Part shown: positions 1 to 8,126 of the stretch, piece after piece
How positions within the stretch are numbered: the stretch's first letter is position 1
How the letters are laid out: the number at the start of each line of letters is the position of its first letter
Assembly: GCA_003252535.1 (NCBI GenBank)
Contig: QKDN01000054.1
Location: 140,792-204,791, forward strand
Direction: 5' to 3'
Source of the DNA: Campylobacterota bacterium
GTDB lineage: Bacteria > Campylobacterota > Campylobacteria > Campylobacterales > Sulfurovaceae
DNA length: 64,000 nt
Notes under the pieces: model-generated
Told to the model about the DNA's origin: nothing
The model's input: the letters and a program-made list of their open reading frames with translations, nothing else
Database searches by the model: none
Made by a program: the position numbers and the translations under genes

Positions 1-2
1 AC

Positions 3-863
3 AAAAAGGGTCGTGAACTTATCTGGCTGTCAGGTATGCTTCTTTTCGTCACTTTCTCAGCCGAAGCGTTCTCGGGATATATGCTTCCATGGGGTCAGAT
101 GAGCTACTGGGCTGGTATGGTTATCACCAACCTTTTCTCTGCAGGTTCTCTTGAGCTTTACGGTCTTGTCGAGTGGATCAGAGGTGACTATGTCCCAGGT
201 GATGCGTTCCTTACAAGATTCTTCATGCTGCATGTACTCCTCCTGCCGCTTGCTATCATCGGTCTGATCGTACTTCACTTCGGTACGCTCCGTATCCCGC
301 ATGTCAACAACCAGGACGGTGAAGAGTTCGATTTCGCTGAAGCTGCGAAGCTCTACAAAGAAGGCAAGGTCAAAGAATCAAAGGTTATCCCTTTCAGCCC
401 TGTCTTCCTCAGTAAAGACGTTTTCGTACTCGGCGTATACTTTATCCTTTTCTTCTACCTCGTGTTCTTCCACTTCGAATTCGCGATGGACCCGGTCAAC
501 TTCGACCCAGCAGATGGACTCAAGACTCCTCCGCACATCTATCCTGAGTGGTACTTCCTCTGGAGTTATGAGATCCTCAGACCATTCCCGAAAGACCCGG
601 GTCTAGTAGCGTTCGGTATCGCGCAGGTGATCTTCCTTATGCTTCCGTTCCTCGACAGAAGCCCGAATGTGGCGCCTGCAAGCAGAAGAGGTCTCTTCAA
701 TGTATGGTTCTGGATCATGCTCCTCGATATGCTTGTCCTTACGGTCATGGGTAAACTTCCACCGCAAGGTATCTGGAATACTATCGGTCTTGTAGCTGCA
801 CTTGTGTTCTTCGCATTGTGGATTGCACTGCCGATCATCACAAAATCAGAAAAAAAACTATAA
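3..863 (+). CDS. petB: Cytochrome b of the bc1-type quinol:cytochrome c oxidoreductase (5' end outside window)
   Basis: This is the membrane subunit that oxidises quinol and passes electrons to the Rieske protein and cytochrome c1. The reading frame is open from the first bases, so the gene starts upstream and the first haem-ligand helix is missing here. The two helix-D haem histidines are visible at codons 231 and 276, separated by 14 residues. The quinol-site PEWYF motif is at about 543-557. At least seven hydrophobic segments follow the usual cytochrome b pattern. The stop lies ten bases before the start of the cytochrome c1 gene, so the two form one operon, presumably with a Rieske gene upstream. 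The family call is secure; only the N-terminus is unknown. Confidence 0.95.
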   Translation, partial: KKGRELIWLSGMLLFVTFSAEAFSGYMLPWGQMSYWAGMVITNLFSAGSLELYGLVEWIRGDYVPGDAFLTRFFMLHVLLLPLAIIGLIVLHFGTLRIPHVNNQDGEEFDFAEAAKLYKEGKVKESKVIPFSPVFLSKDVFVLGVYFILFFYLVFFHFEFAMDPVNFDPADGLKTPPHIYPEWYFLWSYEILRPFPKDPGLVAFGIAQVIFLMLPFLDRSPNVAPASRRGLFNVWFWIMLLDMLVLTVMGKLPPQGIWNTIGLVAALVFFALWIALPIITKSEKKL

Positions 864-873
864 GGAGCAGGGG

Positions 874-1869
874 ATGAAAGAACTTAAAATATTCAGTGTC
901 GTAGCGATCTTCACGCTCATCCTCTACTGGGGTGTCGAGCCGTTCGCTCACTCCCAGATGCACAAGCATGTAGAGGGACACAACTTCACATATGACGGCA
1001 CAGCCGATATCGAAGAGGCAGAGGCAAAAGTAGCAGTTGCTAAAGAAACAAAGACAAAAGTAGCAGAAGCTGAAGCGACACTCGCTGCGAAGAAAACATT
1101 CTGGGCAGATGTCAAGAGAATCTCAAAGCTTAACGGCAATGCGGCAAACGGTGAAGGTCTCTTCGCTATGTGTGCAGGGTGTCACATGGAAGGCGCTGTC
1201 AACATGGGCGGTGTCACACCTCCAAGCCTTGAGAAAGCAGGCGCACTTTATGACAAGAACTACCTGATCGCTCTTGTCAAGAACCCGGCAATGGCATCAA
1301 ATGTTGACCATAAGTATGCCGATACTATGATGCACCCGATGGGTTCTGTCACTACTATGGTTGTAGACGATCAGTCTATCGCTGATGTAGTAGCATTCCT
1401 CATGGAGAAAAAGAAAGGCGAGATGACCTCAAAAGAGGCATTCAAAGACGCTTGTGGCAGATGTCACGCGATGAGATACGCCAAGACGACTCAGATCGGC
1501 GACACTCCTGTATTCAAAGAGAAAAAAGACGCTCTCGCTCACGAGATCAAAGTACTTGACGAGCAGGCTCTTGTCAAAGGTTACATGGGTAAATTACCAC
1601 CTGACCTCTCTATGATGATCAGAGCAAGATCGGCAGAATATATGGAGACATTCGTCGAGAACCCGCAGTCACAGCTTCCTGGTACTTCAATGCCAAGAAC
1701 AGGTCTCAGCCATGAGGGTTACGAGAAAGTCAAACAATACCTCACAGAGATCGGTGATCCTAGCAAACCTGCAAGAGAAGCAATCGGACCATGGGTTGTC
1801 CTCTTCTTCGTAGTGTTCTCTGTACTTGCACTCCTCTGGAAAAAAGAGAAGTGGAGAGACCACCACTAA
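874..1869 (+). CDS. petC: Dihaem cytochrome c1 subunit of the bc1 complex
   Basis: This periplasmic, membrane-anchored electron carrier of the bc1 complex has two haem c sites, CAGCH at residues 100-104 and CGRCH at 194-198. Candidate Met ligands lie in DTMMHPMG and PGTSMPRTG. Two c-type haem domains in one cytochrome c1 are typical of Campylobacterota. An N-terminal signal anchor (about residues 5-20) and a C-terminal transmembrane helix (about 302-320, followed by a basic tail) are clear. Residues 45-80 form an Ala/Glu/Lys-rich helical segment between anchor and haem domain. The ATG at 874 was chosen over an upstream in-frame ATG because a TAAGGAG Shine-Dalgarno site sits just before it. 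Confidence 0.95.
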   Translation: MKELKIFSVVAIFTLILYWGVEPFAHSQMHKHVEGHNFTYDGTADIEEAEAKVAVAKETKTKVAEAEATLAAKKTFWADVKRISKLNGNAANGEGLFAMCAGCHMEGAVNMGGVTPPSLEKAGALYDKNYLIALVKNPAMASNVDHKYADTMMHPMGSVTTMVVDDQSIADVVAFLMEKKKGEMTSKEAFKDACGRCHAMRYAKTTQIGDTPVFKEKKDALAHEIKVLDEQALVKGYMGKLPPDLSMMIRARSAEYMETFVENPQSQLPGTSMPRTGLSHEGYEKVKQYLTEIGDPSKPAREAIGPWVVLFFVVFSVLALLWKKEKWRDHH

Positions 1870-2193
1870 TTTCCATCTCAAGAGCTTAAGCTCTTGGGAA
1901 ACTAATACCCACAATCCACTCTACCCTATTTTTCTTCCAAATATCTTTATCCCTATCACTACTTTTTTGCATAGAATTATCCTATGAACAGAGCTGTATA
2001 TTGTAACAAGCAGAAGATTTCTGTATGTGTGAAAATAAAATCGCTTGCTGTTGGGAAATGATTGGTCTTTCGTGGTCCTGAACTTCATTCAGGACCACTG
2101 TGCACTGGTACTGCCTCCAGTGGATACACCGGACCAGGTCCGGTATGATGCAATGAGAATGAAAGAGTCGTGGTCATTGCTATGACCAGGCGA
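1870..2193. other. Gene-free region with a row of perfect hairpins
   Basis: No convincing coding frame is present. The stretch holds an 18-bp perfect palindrome at 1879-1896. It then holds four hairpins in a row: an 11-bp perfect stem (2072-2082 with 2088-2098), a 6-bp stem (2103-2108 with 2117-2122), a stem around 2128-2144 (ACCGGACC/GGTCCGGT), and a 6-bp stem (2171-2176 with 2183-2188). None is followed by a clear T-run. They lie between the ends of the bc1 operon and of the converging CAP-protein gene, so they may help end transcription from both sides, or form a structured RNA. Confidence 0.6.
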
Positions 2194-2787
2194 TTAATAC
2201 GGTGTTTCGCCTATATAATTACCCGGAGGATTGTACTGACAGACGACAATAGTATGCCACGAAGCGCTGCTGGACTTCGCACACCCCACTTCGGTTGTAT
2301 CCTGCCAGATGAGCTGGGTGTAATGGCCACAATCGTACCATTCTCCATAGCACGTTTTTGTATCGAAATTGAACTCGCTTTTCTCTTCGTACCAGCTGTT
2401 GATCGCATCAAGATAGGTTGCATCGAGCGATGATGCATAGAGGTTCTCTCCATACGATGTGCTGCTGTGTTCCAATGTACCGATAGTCGCCAGATAATCA
2501 GCATGCTCTTGTGCTGATGCCGCTACCGTATCGCTCCAGACGAGTGCATGGTCACTGTATACTTCGGCTCTGATCTCGTTGTGGCGCGTGACTGCCTGAA
2601 TGTATTCGGGTGAAGTGGAGCCACCGGTAGAGGTATCGGTGATCGCTGTCCCTGATTCAGATGTTGTTTGTGTATCCGTTGTCTGTGTTGTGGTGGTTTG
2701 CGTGTCCGTAGTTTCGCCTGATGTACCGCTGCATCCAAGCAATCCAACTATTCCAAGCAGACTGAGTGCTACTCCCGTTCTTCCCAT
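2194..2787 (-). CDS. CAP/SCP-domain lipoprotein
   Basis: This is a predicted exported lipoprotein of 197 residues. A hydrophobic leader ends in the lipobox LLGC (Cys19), followed by a Thr/Ser-rich linker to about residue 55. The rest is a CAP (cysteine-rich secretory/PR-1) domain. The first signature GHYTQLIWQDTTEVGCA is present, with its His and the His of EHADYL as putative cavity residues, and the second signature VVCQYNPPGNY follows near the C-terminus. The start at 2787 is preceded by GGAGGAG; the open frame continues upstream but without a ribosome site. It is paralogous to the next upstream gene. Bacterial CAP proteins have no agreed function; wall, sterol or protease roles are known only for relatives. 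Confidence 0.88.
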   Translation of the reverse strand: MGRTGVALSLLGIVGLLGCSGTSGETTDTQTTTTQTTDTQTTSESGTAITDTSTGGSTSPEYIQAVTRHNEIRAEVYSDHALVWSDTVAASAQEHADYLATIGTLEHSSTSYGENLYASSLDATYLDAINSWYEEKSEFNFDTKTCYGEWYDCGHYTQLIWQDTTEVGCAKSSSASWHTIVVCQYNPPGNYIGETPY

Positions 2788-2816
2788 TAAAACTCCTCCA
2801 GAAAATATATATTCGA

Positions 2817-3347
2817 TCAGTAGGGAACCTGCCCCTGGTAGTTGCCCGGCGGGTCGTACTGACAGACGACGATCGTTTTCCATGTCCTGCTGCTGGACCT
2901 GCCGCACCCCAACCTGGCAGAATTTCGCCAGATGATCTGTGAATAGTGTCCGCATTCGTACCAGCCATTATAGCACTTTTTTGTTCTGGGGTTGAACTTT
3001 TTTTTCTCCAGGTACCAGCTGCTGACTGCATCGGGTATCGCTGCGGGTGCAGAAGAGGCAAAAAGGTTCTCGCCATAGCCGTTCTGACTGTGCACGAAGA
3101 GATTATGCGAGGCGAGATAGTCGGCATGCTTCTGGGCAGAAGCGGCGAGCGCAGGGCTCCAGACCAGGTCGTTACCGCGGTAGACCTGCCGCCTGATCCT
3201 GTTGTGCTCGTTGAGAGTATGCTTCATTTCATCAGGGGTCGGCCGCAGAGTGTGCGGGTGGGATGCGGGCTGCTTTGCACAGAGTTCCAGGCTGCCCAGG
3301 AGGAGAAGTATGAACCAAATGATGATAGATGGGCGGGGAAAGGACAT
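2817..3347 (-). CDS. Secreted CAP/SCP-domain protein
   Basis: This 176-residue secreted paralogue of the neighbouring CAP lipoprotein has a signal peptide of about 24 residues ending near LELCAKQ, so it may be lipidated at that Cys. The CAP domain carries both signatures, GHYSQIIWRNSARLGCG and VVCQYDPPGNYQG. It keeps the Trp-Tyr and Asn-Gly-Tyr-Gly-Glu-Asn core (GYGENL) and shares the C-terminal Pro-Tyr with its partner. It lacks the Ser/Thr linker. AGGAG lies seven bases before the start. The 29-base gap to the downstream paralogue suggests a two-gene operon that arose by tandem duplication. Confidence 0.87.
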   Translation of the reverse strand: MSFPRPSIIIWFILLLLGSLELCAKQPASHPHTLRPTPDEMKHTLNEHNRIRRQVYRGNDLVWSPALAASAQKHADYLASHNLFVHSQNGYGENLFASSAPAAIPDAVSSWYLEKKKFNPRTKKCYNGWYECGHYSQIIWRNSARLGCGRSSSRTWKTIVVCQYDPPGNYQGQVPY

Positions 3348-3471
3348 AATAGCTACTCCTTGTGTCGTTGAAACTTAACTTCATAATAATATCACAATAA
3401 TAACCTGTTTTGTCACCTCACTCTTATATACATTTCGATACTCTAAGCAAAAACTTGAGAATGGAACGAGA

Positions 3472-4449
3472 ATGCTAATAGACGGACACGGCAGGAGAGT
3501 CGATTATCTACGGGTCTCCGTAACGGAGCGATGTAACTTCCGATGCCAATACTGTATGCCCGAGAAGCCTTTTTCATGGGTGCCGAGAGAAAATCTGCTG
3601 AGTTTTGAAGAGCTCTTTGTCTTCATCAGGACGGCGATAGACGAGGGGATCACCAAGATACGCATCACCGGCGGGGAACCGCTGCTGCGCGAAGACCTGG
3701 ACAAGTTCATCGCGATGATCCACGATTATAAGAACGACATCGACCTCGCGCTCACTACCAACGGCTACCTCCTCGAAGAGACCGCGCAGCGGCTCAAAGA
3801 TGCTGGGCTGAGGAGGATCAATATCTCCCTCGACTCGCTCAAGAGCGAAGTGGCATGGAAGATCGCCCAGAAGGATATCCTTGCCAAAGTACTTTCCGGT
3901 ATCGACAAGGCGATCGAGGCGGGGCTCAAGGTCAAGATCAACATGGTACCGCTCAAAGGGGTCAATGACGACGAGATCGTCGATATCCTCCACTACTGCC
4001 GTGATCGCGGGATCAAGGTACGATTCATCGAGTATATGGAGAACGCCCACGCGTCGCAGTCGCTCCAGGGGATGCACGGCAAGGAGATCCTCGCCCGCAT
4101 CAAAGAGGCGCACACCATCAGGGCGCTCGGGCGCGAGGGTGCGAGCCCTTCGTTTAACTATGTGCTTGAGGACGGCACGGAGTTTGGTCTCATCGACCCG
4201 CACAAACACGACTTCTGCGAGAGCTGCAACCGCATACGGCTCACCGCTGAGGGGCATCTGATCCCCTGCCTCTATTTCGACGAGGCGATGAGCATCGCCG
4301 AACATGTCAAAAAAGGGGACATCGCCGGAGCCTCCGAGGTGCTCGCACAGGTACTGCGAGACAAACCCAAGGAGAACCGCTGGAGTCATGAGAATACTGA
4401 CGAGGGTATCAACGAGAGCTCCCGCGCATTCTACCAGACGGGCGGATGA
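3472..4449 (+). CDS. moaA: GTP 3',8-cyclase, molybdenum cofactor biosynthesis
   Basis: This radical SAM enzyme turns GTP into 3',8-cyclo-GTP, the first step of molybdopterin synthesis, in the cytoplasm. The SAM-binding [4Fe-4S] cysteines are C21, C25 and C28 ([10 protein letters not shown]) and the C-terminal cluster ligands are C249, C252 and C266 (FCESCNRIR ... IPC). The catalytic C-terminal Gly-Gly tail is intact (FYQTGG). Length (325) is normal for the family. There is no strong Shine-Dalgarno site; the next upstream ATG is out of frame. It overlaps queE by four bases, so the two radical SAM genes are translationally coupled. Confidence 0.96.
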   Translation: MLIDGHGRRVDYLRVSVTERCNFRCQYCMPEKPFSWVPRENLLSFEELFVFIRTAIDEGITKIRITGGEPLLREDLDKFIAMIHDYKNDIDLALTTNGYLLEETAQRLKDAGLRRINISLDSLKSEVAWKIAQKDILAKVLSGIDKAIEAGLKVKINMVPLKGVNDDEIVDILHYCRDRGIKVRFIEYMENAHASQSLQGMHGKEILARIKEAHTIRALGREGASPSFNYVLEDGTEFGLIDPHKHDFCESCNRIRLTAEGHLIPCLYFDEAMSIAEHVKKGDIAGASEVLAQVLRDKPKENRWSHENTDEGINESSRAFYQTGG

Positions 4450-5207
4450 TGTTTTACCTGGTCGAAGAGTTCTTATCACTACAGGGGGAGGGGAAGTACG
4501 CGGGTACCCCTTCGTATTTCCTCCGTACAGGGGGGTGCAACCTCGTCTGTCCCGGTTTCGGGGCGTGCTACGAGGTAGGGAGCGAGACGCGTTCTGGGTG
4601 CGATACCTACTTCGCCGTCGACCGCGCCTTCGCCCCGTCATGGCAGAAGGTCGGGGATATCAAGCTCTTCACCGCCGACCTCGCAAAGGGCTTCGAGGAG
4701 ATGGGATACCAGCCCCATGTCGTCATCACCGGGGGCGAGCCGCTGCTCTACTACGCTGACGCGAGTTTCTACCGCCTCGTCGAGTGGCTGTGCGGCAGGG
4801 GGATCGCCGTGACATTCGAGACCAATGCGACGGTGGAGATCGACTTCGAAGCCTACCCGGCATACCGCGAGTGTATCTTCGCCCTCTCCATCAAGCTCTC
4901 CAACAGCGGCGAAGAGCACAAAAAACGGATCAAGCCCCACGCGATAGCCACTATCGTCGGCAACGCCAGAGAGAGCTTTTTCAAGTTCACGATCGACAAA
5001 GGACTGGTCGAGACGAGCGCACGCGAAGAGATAGAGGAGATCGTCTCCGCCCATCCGGGTCAGGAGGTCTTCTGCATGCCCGTAGGGGAGTGCAGGGAGT
5101 CGATCCGGCGCAACGACAGGAGCGTCTTCGAGTTCTGTATCAAGCACGGCTACCGCTACAGCGACAGGCTCCACATCCGTATCTTCGACAAGACACAGGG
5201 GGTATAA
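4446..5207 (+). CDS. queE: 7-carboxy-7-deazaguanine synthase, queuosine pathway
   Basis: This radical SAM enzyme converts 6-carboxytetrahydropterin to 7-carboxy-7-deazaguanine. It begins with the family hallmark [19 protein letters not shown] and a GG(E)P substrate motif (TGGEPLL). The cluster cysteines are spaced unusually: C31, C35 and C41, i.e. CX3CX5C rather than CX3CX2C. QueE proteins are known to vary here. The start could also be the immediately following ATG at 4449. It overlaps moaA upstream and is one base from queD downstream, whose product makes its substrate, which supports the assignment. Confidence 0.92.
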   Translation: MMFYLVEEFLSLQGEGKYAGTPSYFLRTGGCNLVCPGFGACYEVGSETRSGCDTYFAVDRAFAPSWQKVGDIKLFTADLAKGFEEMGYQPHVVITGGEPLLYYADASFYRLVEWLCGRGIAVTFETNATVEIDFEAYPAYRECIFALSIKLSNSGEEHKKRIKPHAIATIVGNARESFFKFTIDKGLVETSAREEIEEIVSAHPGQEVFCMPVGECRESIRRNDRSVFEFCIKHGYRYSDRLHIRIFDKTQGV

Positions 5208-5208
5208 G

Positions 5209-5790
5209 ATGATCATCCGCAAGCTCTACAAGTTTGAAAACGCCCATATCGTCCGCGGCTGTTCGACCCAGCGCTGCTCCCAGAATGTCCACGGCCACTC
5301 CTACCAGGTCGAAGTGCTCCTCGAATCCAACTACCTCGACCACGGCCAGATGGTCTACGACTTCGGGCTGATGAAGCTCTCGATCAAGGATATGATCGAT
5401 TCGTTCGACCATGCGATCACCCTCTGGAGCGGCGATGAGCATGAATACATCGAGAGTATGAAACGCTACAGTTCCCGTTACATCGTCCTCCCCGTCTCCC
5501 CCTCGGCAGAACAGTTCGCGAGGGTGATCTACCTCATGGTCGAGCGGATCATGGAACTGACCAATATGCAAAACGGTGAGCGGGAGGTGAAGCTCCACAG
5601 CATCATCGTCCACGAGACACAGACCGGCTACGCCCAGGCGTTCAGGGAGGATGCCCACAGCCCTCTTATGGGAGAGATAGCCCTCGGCGAGATCGTATTT
5701 TCCGATCAGATACGCAGCGAATGGAGTGATAGCACGATCTGGGACAAACTGCTCAACAGCGAATCGCTTGTCAATCCTGTGAGGGTGTGA
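5209..5790 (+). CDS. queD: 6-carboxy-5,6,7,8-tetrahydropterin synthase (QueD/PTPS family)
   Basis: This zinc enzyme of the PTPS fold makes 6-carboxytetrahydropterin from dihydroneopterin triphosphate, feeding QueE. The zinc ligands H13, H28 and H30 (FENAHIV and NVHGHSY) are present, with Cys23 five residues ahead of the HGH as the probable catalytic thiol. FDHA in mid-protein and the late VHET motif complete the site. At 193 residues it is longer than the roughly 120-residue enzymes of enteric bacteria. It starts one base after the queE stop. No queC is seen in this window. Confidence 0.92.
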   Translation: MIIRKLYKFENAHIVRGCSTQRCSQNVHGHSYQVEVLLESNYLDHGQMVYDFGLMKLSIKDMIDSFDHAITLWSGDEHEYIESMKRYSSRYIVLPVSPSAEQFARVIYLMVERIMELTNMQNGEREVKLHSIIVHETQTGYAQAFREDAHSPLMGEIALGEIVFSDQIRSEWSDSTIWDKLLNSESLVNPVRV

Positions 5791-5800
5791 CATTGTTCAT

Positions 5801-5866
5801 CACCCTCGGCTTGTCCGGGGATCTATCACTCTCCTACCGTTAGAGATTCCCGTTTTCACGGGAATG
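5801..5866. repeat. Paired-hairpin intergenic element resembling a dispersed palindromic repeat
   Basis: Two short stem-loops sit side by side: CCTCGG/CCGGGG (5804-5820, one wobble pair) and the perfect ATTCCCGT-TTTC-ACGGGAAT (5846-5865). The sequence style (TTCCCG...CGGGAAT next to CTCGGCTTGTCCGGGG) resembles dispersed extragenic palindromes common in bacterial genomes. No second copy of full length is visible here. It lies between converging genes and could also help stop transcription, although no T-run follows. Confidence 0.45.
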
Positions 5867-5889
5867 ACCATGCGGATTTGATGATCTTT

Positions 5890-6582
5890 CTACTTTATCC
5901 TCACGATAGGGATGCTCCGGTTATTGTTCGAAGGGATATATTGCAGGTCGACGAAGGGGATATCCCGCAGCAGTTCGCTCCATGATTTGTAGTTGCCGTA
6001 GTTCTTGGCGGAGTGGGAGTAGTTGTTCTTGAAATAGACGCCGAAGGTCGAGACATAGGCCCAGCCATCGTCCTCCTTGGTATTGTTGATCGCATGTTTG
6101 ATCCGGTTGAGGAGCTTGGTGTCGCTGAGGAGGTCGGAGGTCTTGATCGACTTCTTCCCTATCTCTATGAACTCGCTGCACGCCTTCTGGAGCACTTTGC
6201 TCGTCTTCTCCTCGCCGAAACCTATCACCTGAATCCCCTGCGACTTGATCTCGGTCACCAGCGGGGTGAAGTCGCTGTCGCTTGTGGCGAGGGCGATGTA
6301 GTCGATACTGTTGCTCAGATAGAGGGTCTTCATGATATCGACAGTCATCTTGATATCGGTGGCGTTCTTGGTGGTGGAGTAGGGGGGCTGGTGGATCGGC
6401 TCGAGCGAGTAGTCGAAGATCAGCTCATTCCACTTTTTGAGTCCGGGGTTGTTCCAGTCGCCGTATGCCTTGCGGATATGTATCTCCCCCAGCCCGGCGA
6501 GGTCGCTGATGATATCGTCGATGTATTTGTAGCTGACATTTTCACAGTCGATGAAGAGGGCGATTTTGTTGTTCTTTTCCAT
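5890..6582 (-). CDS. NYN-domain putative ribonuclease with C-terminal OST-HTH/LOTUS domain
   Basis: Residues 1-145 form a NYN (PIN-like) nuclease domain. The acidic residues are in place: ALFIDCENVS near the start, KNATDIKMTVD mid-domain, and ALATSDSDFTPLV. Residues about 155-225 match an OST-HTH/LOTUS RNA-binding domain (LLNRIKHAI ... KSWSELLRDIP). This is the LabA/limkain-type architecture, so RNA cleavage or RNA binding is likely; the substrate is unknown. The ATG at 6582 is preferred to the ATG nine bases upstream because the CTGAGG ribosome site is then about ten bases away instead of one. It stands alone and converges on queD. Confidence 0.85.
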   Translation of the reverse strand: MEKNNKIALFIDCENVSYKYIDDIISDLAGLGEIHIRKAYGDWNNPGLKKWNELIFDYSLEPIHQPPYSTTKNATDIKMTVDIMKTLYLSNSIDYIALATSDSDFTPLVTEIKSQGIQVIGFGEEKTSKVLQKACSEFIEIGKKSIKTSDLLSDTKLLNRIKHAINNTKEDDGWAYVSTFGVYFKNNYSHSAKNYGNYKSWSELLRDIPFVDLQYIPSNNNRSIPIVRIK

Positions 6583-6680
6583 GGGTTGCATACCTCAGAG
6601 TTTTGATCGGTAGAAATCATAGCATAAAAATATCTGTTACAACGAACGATCTTTCAACTCTCATAGTGTACTATTATGTC

Positions 6681-6686
6681 TATAAT
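6681..6686 (+). promoter_or_regulatory. -10 box for the small lipoprotein gene
   Basis: A perfect TATAAT sits 19 bases before the ATG, followed by CGAGGAG as ribosome site. No good -35 hexamer is visible, as is usual for sigma-70 promoters in this phylum. Confidence 0.5.
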
Positions 6687-6705
6687 ACTTCTTCGAGGAG
6701 AGAAA

Positions 6706-6849
6706 ATGAAAAAAGTGTTTTTGGCAGTATTGGTAGTATCTGTTGCCGGTATGTTCAGTGGCTGTGCTACATGGTCCGGTATCAAGCATGACAGCAAGAG
6801 CGCATGGAACAGTACCAAAAAGGCAGTGAATAACGCTACTTCGGATTGA
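6706..6849 (+). CDS. Small entericidin-like lipoprotein
   Basis: This 47-residue lipoprotein precursor has a leader MKKVFLAVLVVSVAGMFSGC with lipobox FSGC (Cys20), then a mature part of only 28 residues rich in Lys, Ser, Asn and Trp. The mature peptide is predicted to be a short amphipathic helix (KHDSKSAWNSTKKAVNNA). Size and layout recall the entericidin EcnA/EcnB family of small membrane lipoproteins, but the match is by pattern only. Its own TATAAT and AGGAG sites support expression. It is easily missed because of its length. Confidence 0.75.
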   Translation: MKKVFLAVLVVSVAGMFSGCATWSGIKHDSKSAWNSTKKAVNNATSD

Positions 6850-6902
6850 TAGAGGGAAAGCTCGTCGCTTACCCCGTTCACCGATTTGTGCTTCTTCTAT
6901 GC

Positions 6903-6908
6903 TATAAT
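6903..6908 (+). promoter_or_regulatory. -10 box for the VWA-protein gene
   Basis: TATAAT lies 27 bases before the ATG at 6936, followed by the CAGGAG ribosome site. This supports a separate transcript from the small lipoprotein gene just upstream. Confidence 0.5.
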
Positions 6909-6935
6909 GGAGCCATATCAATACAGGAGTATGAC

Positions 6936-8102
6936 ATGAAAAGAACCGCTATAGCTCTGAGCCTACTGCTTTGTATCCATCTCAATGCAAAAGAACTCCA
7001 GCTTCCTCCCGTACTCAAGCCTGATGACAAAACAGCACAGACATTGCCTCAGGGGAAATTCGTCCGTACCGGGCCGACGATACAGATAGCGATACTGCTG
7101 GATACCTCCAACAGTATGGATGGGCTGATCAACCAGGCCAAAGAGCAGATATGGAACATCGTCAACGAAGTCTCCAGAGCCAACAAGGATCAGAAAGATG
7201 TTACGCTCCAGGTCGCCCTCTATGAATATGGCAAGAGTTCACTGCCGATCTACAGCGGCTATATGCAGATGCTCTCCCCGCTGACCAACGATCTCGACTT
7301 CCTTTCCGAAAAGCTTTTCGGTCTGCGTACACAGGGTGGTGAAGAGTATGCCGGGGAGGCTATCGGCAAGGCATCGTTCGATCTCTTCTGGAGCAACCAT
7401 CCAGACGATCTGCGGATCATCATCATAGCAGGTAACGAGAACTTTGACCAGGGGCATGTCGACTACCGCGCGACGACTGCCAAGGCCAGGGAGAAAGGGA
7501 TCATCGTCAATACGATCTACTGTGGCGACTATAACGGCGGTATAGGCCTCAACTGGCAGGACGGCGCTATGCGCGGAGGTGGGAAATATATGAATATCGA
7601 CTCCGATGTCAGGGTCGTGCATATCCCGACACCATATGATGATGAGATACTGGGGCTCAACCAGCAGCTCAATGATACCTATATCGGCTACGGTTACGAG
7701 GGGATGCGCAAAAAAGAACGTCAGGCTGTCGAAGACACCAAGAACGCTGCGTTCTCCAAAGGCTCCTATATCAACCGTGTCGTTTCCAAATCGACCAAGC
7801 AGTACAAGACCGAATCGTGGGACGCCGTCGCAAGCTACGAAGAGGGGAACGAAAAAGTACTCAAGGAGCTCAGGGAGAGCAACGAGAAATACAAGGACAA
7901 ATCGGACGACGAGGTCAAAAAGATCGTAGAAGAGAAATCACAGAAGAGAAAAGAGATCACGAAGGATATCCAGGAGCTCGAGAAAAAACGGCGGGAATAC
8001 ATAGCCAAGAACCCACCGAAAGAGCAGAAGACCTTCGGTGCGAAGATACTCGAGGAGATCACGGCACAGATGAAAGAGAAGGGATATATCTTCAAGAAGT
8101 AG
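6936..8102 (+). CDS. Exported von Willebrand factor A-domain protein with C-terminal coiled coil
   Basis: A cleavable signal peptide (MKRTAIALSLLLCIHLNAKE) is followed by a VWA domain at about residues 50-235. The domain keeps a MIDAS metal-binding motif (LLDTSNSM), a second Thr site (RTQGGEEYAGEA) and a late Asp/Asn strand (IIIAGNENFDQG). Residues from about 300 on are highly charged and heptad-like (KVLKELRESNEKYKDK onward), predicting a long coiled coil. It is probably periplasmic and binds a protein partner through the metal site; no partner gene is adjacent. The ATG at 6936 has CAGGAG seven bases upstream. Confidence 0.85.
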   Translation: MKRTAIALSLLLCIHLNAKELQLPPVLKPDDKTAQTLPQGKFVRTGPTIQIAILLDTSNSMDGLINQAKEQIWNIVNEVSRANKDQKDVTLQVALYEYGKSSLPIYSGYMQMLSPLTNDLDFLSEKLFGLRTQGGEEYAGEAIGKASFDLFWSNHPDDLRIIIIAGNENFDQGHVDYRATTAKAREKGIIVNTIYCGDYNGGIGLNWQDGAMRGGGKYMNIDSDVRVVHIPTPYDDEILGLNQQLNDTYIGYGYEGMRKKERQAVEDTKNAAFSKGSYINRVVSKSTKQYKTESWDAVASYEEGNEKVLKELRESNEKYKDKSDDEVKKIVEEKSQKRKEITKDIQELEKKRREYIAKNPPKEQKTFGAKILEEITAQMKEKGYIFKK

Positions 8103-8126
8103 GAATTTAGCAAATCCATTGCATCC

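Noticed and set aside
2072..2188. CRISPR array
   Set aside because: The hairpins differ in sequence, length and spacing; there are no identical repeats with uniform spacers and no cas genes.
2657..3127. Alternative frame bridging the two CAP genes
   Set aside because: It overlaps both CAP domains in a different frame and has no signal peptide or domain; both CAP genes have proper ribosome sites.
3574..4641. Long open frame opposite moaA
   Set aside because: Composition is that of an antisense shadow; MoaA is complete with all cysteines and the Gly-Gly tail.
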